A stretch of 64,000 bases of DNA from Paenibacillus agricola (lineage in GTDB: Bacteria > Bacillota > Bacilli > Paenibacillales > NBRC-103111): NCBI RefSeq assembly GCF_011440305.1, contig NZ_JAAOIW010000002.1, forward strand, positions 364,084 to 428,083, given 5' to 3'. The notes below the pieces were generated by a model. That model did not search any database, was not told the DNA's origin, and saw nothing but the letters and a program-made list of their open reading frames with translations. The translations under genes were made by a program, and so were the position numbers. Shown here piece after piece: positions 62,538 through 64,000 of the stretch (its first letter is position 1; the number at the start of each line of letters is the position of its first letter).

Positions 62538-63320
62538 TTAGTTCGATTTAGCTTGTTTATCTCCCTTTTGTTTGTAACTACTGTAGACTATCGTACCTCC
62601 AAAAATAGCAATTAGCAAGGAGAAGAAATACACATGTGGAATATGAACGCCAAATGCGGCAACGATCATCTTAAGACCGATAACAATAATTAAGATGAAT
62701 GCTGCGGATTCTAGCTCTGGGAACTTCTCGATCAATTTCAGGAAGACCTGAGCGACACCACGCATCATGAGCACGCCTAGAATACCTCCAAGGAATAACA
62801 CCCATACTTGCTCGCTGACACCAAAGGCAGCAAGGACACTATCGATACTAAAGGCAATATCCATCATTTCAACAGCAAACACTGTTTTCCAGAAGCCTTG
62901 GCCCTTATTCTCCACTTCATGCTCTTCCACAACTGCTTTTTTGCCGATATAAGGCAGAACCCCGTACAATTTGAATTCCAGTTTAAACAAATGGCTGATG
63001 GCAATCCATAGCAAGTACACACCACCAGCTACTTTGACCCAAGTAATTTTAACTAGGAACGTACCAATGCCGATGGCCAGGAACCGGAAAATATAAGCTC
63101 CCAGAATCCCGTAAAACAATGCTCTTTTTTGCTGCTCTTTAGGTAAATGCCGAACCATAACCGCAAGCACTAATGCGTTATCCGCAGATAACAAGCCCTC
63201 AAGTATGATCAGAGTACCTATAATTCCCCAGTTGACCGGGTCAGACAATGTGGCTACAATGTTAGTCCAGCTAAAAAACGAGCTGAAATTCGCCATAAAA
63301 CTACTTATAAATTCTGTCAA
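62538..63320 (-). CDS. TerC-family membrane protein
   Basis: 260 aa with about seven or eight helices. The family signatures LIILEGLLSADNALVLAVMV and AVEMMDIAFSIDSVLAAFGV carry the conserved aspartates. TerC proteins are linked to tellurite and metal (Mn) handling. TTG 63320 has AGGGGG upstream; ATG 63296 is an alternative. Confidence 0.92.
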   Translation of the reverse strand: MTEFISSFMANFSSFFSWTNIVATLSDPVNWGIIGTLIILEGLLSADNALVLAVMVRHLPKEQQKRALFYGILGAYIFRFLAIGIGTFLVKITWVKVAGGVYLLWIAISHLFKLEFKLYGVLPYIGKKAVVEEHEVENKGQGFWKTVFAVEMMDIAFSIDSVLAAFGVSEQVWVLFLGGILGVLMMRGVAQVFLKLIEKFPELESAAFILIIVIGLKMIVAAFGVHIPHVYFFSLLIAIFGGTIVYSSYKQKGDKQAKSN

Positions 63321-63352
63321 CGTCTACGACCCCCTTCATTCTGTTTAAACCA

Positions 63353-64000
63353 TTATTTCGAGCCGGCTACCCACTTTAAACCCCATCTATAGGCTTCGTC
63401 CATATTTTTATGGCCAGCAAAGTAAGACACCAGCTTCTCTACACTGAAGGTCTGGTCTTGAACGTTCTCGAACAGGGCAATCGCACACATGCCTTTATTC
63501 TTCTCGTGCTCATCCATCCGTACTTCAATATCAGGTCCACCACTTTGCTTAATCGTAACAACACCATTCGCCTCAGCCCAATTGGCAGCACCCTCATAAA
63601 TGAAGGCAAACACAAGCACTCGTTTGAGTTCCTTGATCATATTTCCATTAATCCTCAAATTCTCGCCCGTCTTAACGGTTCCCGTCCGATCATCTCCATC
63701 TAACGCAATAAACGGTGGACGATTAAGCGAACCAAAGGAATTCCCTAAAGCCTGCACAACACCTTTGCTTCCATCCTTCAATTCATATAAACAGGCCAAA
63801 TCCAGATCGAGATTACTGCCACCGCCGAACCAGCCCGTTTTCTTCTTTTTCTGATCCCAGTTCAAATTAATTAATATTTCCCCAAGACTGCCGGAATTTT
63901 TCTGGAGGTTAATCGAGTCTCCACGTTTCTTCAACTCGATTTTGTTCAGATTGATCGAGCCTCCGACCGGGGGAACATTCGTTGCTTCACTTTTAGGGCG
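63353..64000 (-). CDS. TerD-family protein (5' end outside window)
   Basis: 215 codons are visible, open at 64000. The TerD domain: INLNWDQKKKKTGWFGGGSNLDLDL with the calcium-binding aspartates, and IALDGDDRTGTVKTGENLRI. Upstream is a Pro/Lys linker and a doubled start motif (GGSINLNKIELKKRG, then DSINLQKNSG), so an N-terminal extension or a second domain is expected beyond the window. Confidence 0.92.
   Translation of the reverse strand, partial: RPKSEATNVPPVGGSINLNKIELKKRGDSINLQKNSGSLGEILINLNWDQKKKKTGWFGGGSNLDLDLACLYELKDGSKGVVQALGNSFGSLNRPPFIALDGDDRTGTVKTGENLRINGNMIKELKRVLVFAFIYEGAANWAEANGVVTIKQSGGPDIEVRMDEHEKNKGMCAIALFENVQDQTFSVEKLVSYFAGHKNMDEAYRWGLKWVAGSK

Overview
The window looks like chromosomal DNA of a Paenibacillus-like member of the Bacillota. 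The support is moderate GC content, strong AGGAGG-type ribosome binding sites with frequent TTG/GTG starts, a PBSX-like tail cluster, an XpaC-TelA pair, TerC/TerD, a Bacillus-type LexA (DinR) box consensus, a YhfH-like protein and a possible Spo0E-like protein. The genus is an inference from this style and content. No rRNA, tRNA, CRISPR array, transposase or integrase was seen.

Region 1 (1-18.4 kb) is an exopolysaccharide or cell-surface glycan locus read leftward and continuing past base 1. It has a Wzz-like/BY-kinase pair, a PglF-like dehydratase, WbpB/WbpE/WbpA/WbpD-like enzymes for a diacetamido-uronic acid sugar, a flippase, GT4 glycosyltransferases, a second aminotransferase and a PglC-like initiating phosphosugar transferase. 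Next to it lie a HprK-like kinase with a PqqD-like partner, two paralogous XRE repressors, a PilZ-like protein and a GH26-like hydrolase. A near-palindrome, ATGATACATATTGTATCAT, recurs seven times in the promoters of these units and overlaps recognisable -35/-10 elements. It looks like the operator of a local XRE regulon.

Region 2 (18.4-36.3 kb) is housekeeping and mixed metabolism: a PfpI-like protein, homocysteine synthase, a Fur-box unit (DUF2325 plus a 54-residue membrane protein), a dihydroorotate-dehydrogenase-like domain fused to a large membrane domain, two tandem TspO-like proteins, a methyltransferase/MOSC pair, an NAD salvage cluster (NrtR, PnuC, NadR-like) with a structured leader before pnuC, a diguanylate cyclase, and an NfeD/SPFH pair.

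Region 3 (36.5-53.6 kb) is the standout. It is a complete contractile phage tail with lysis genes but no portal, capsid, terminase or integrase, which is the layout of an R-type tailocin (phage-tail-like bacteriocin). It has a sigma-like activator, a divergent XRE/ImmA switch with GTTACC-N4-GGTAAC operators, and two LexA-type boxes, one of which fits the consensus perfectly. Two small genes (47 and 29 aa), a putative tail-chaperone frameshift and a BsuPI-like pseudogene at the edge add detail.

Region 4 (53.6-64 kb) is a Ter-type stress locus: TelA, XpaC, then an overlapping string of ATP-grasp, HAD, two phosphoribosyltransferase-like proteins and an HpcH-like lyase, followed by TerC and a TerD gene cut by the window end. 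This matches the Ter-associated small-molecule pathway predicted by comparative genomics.
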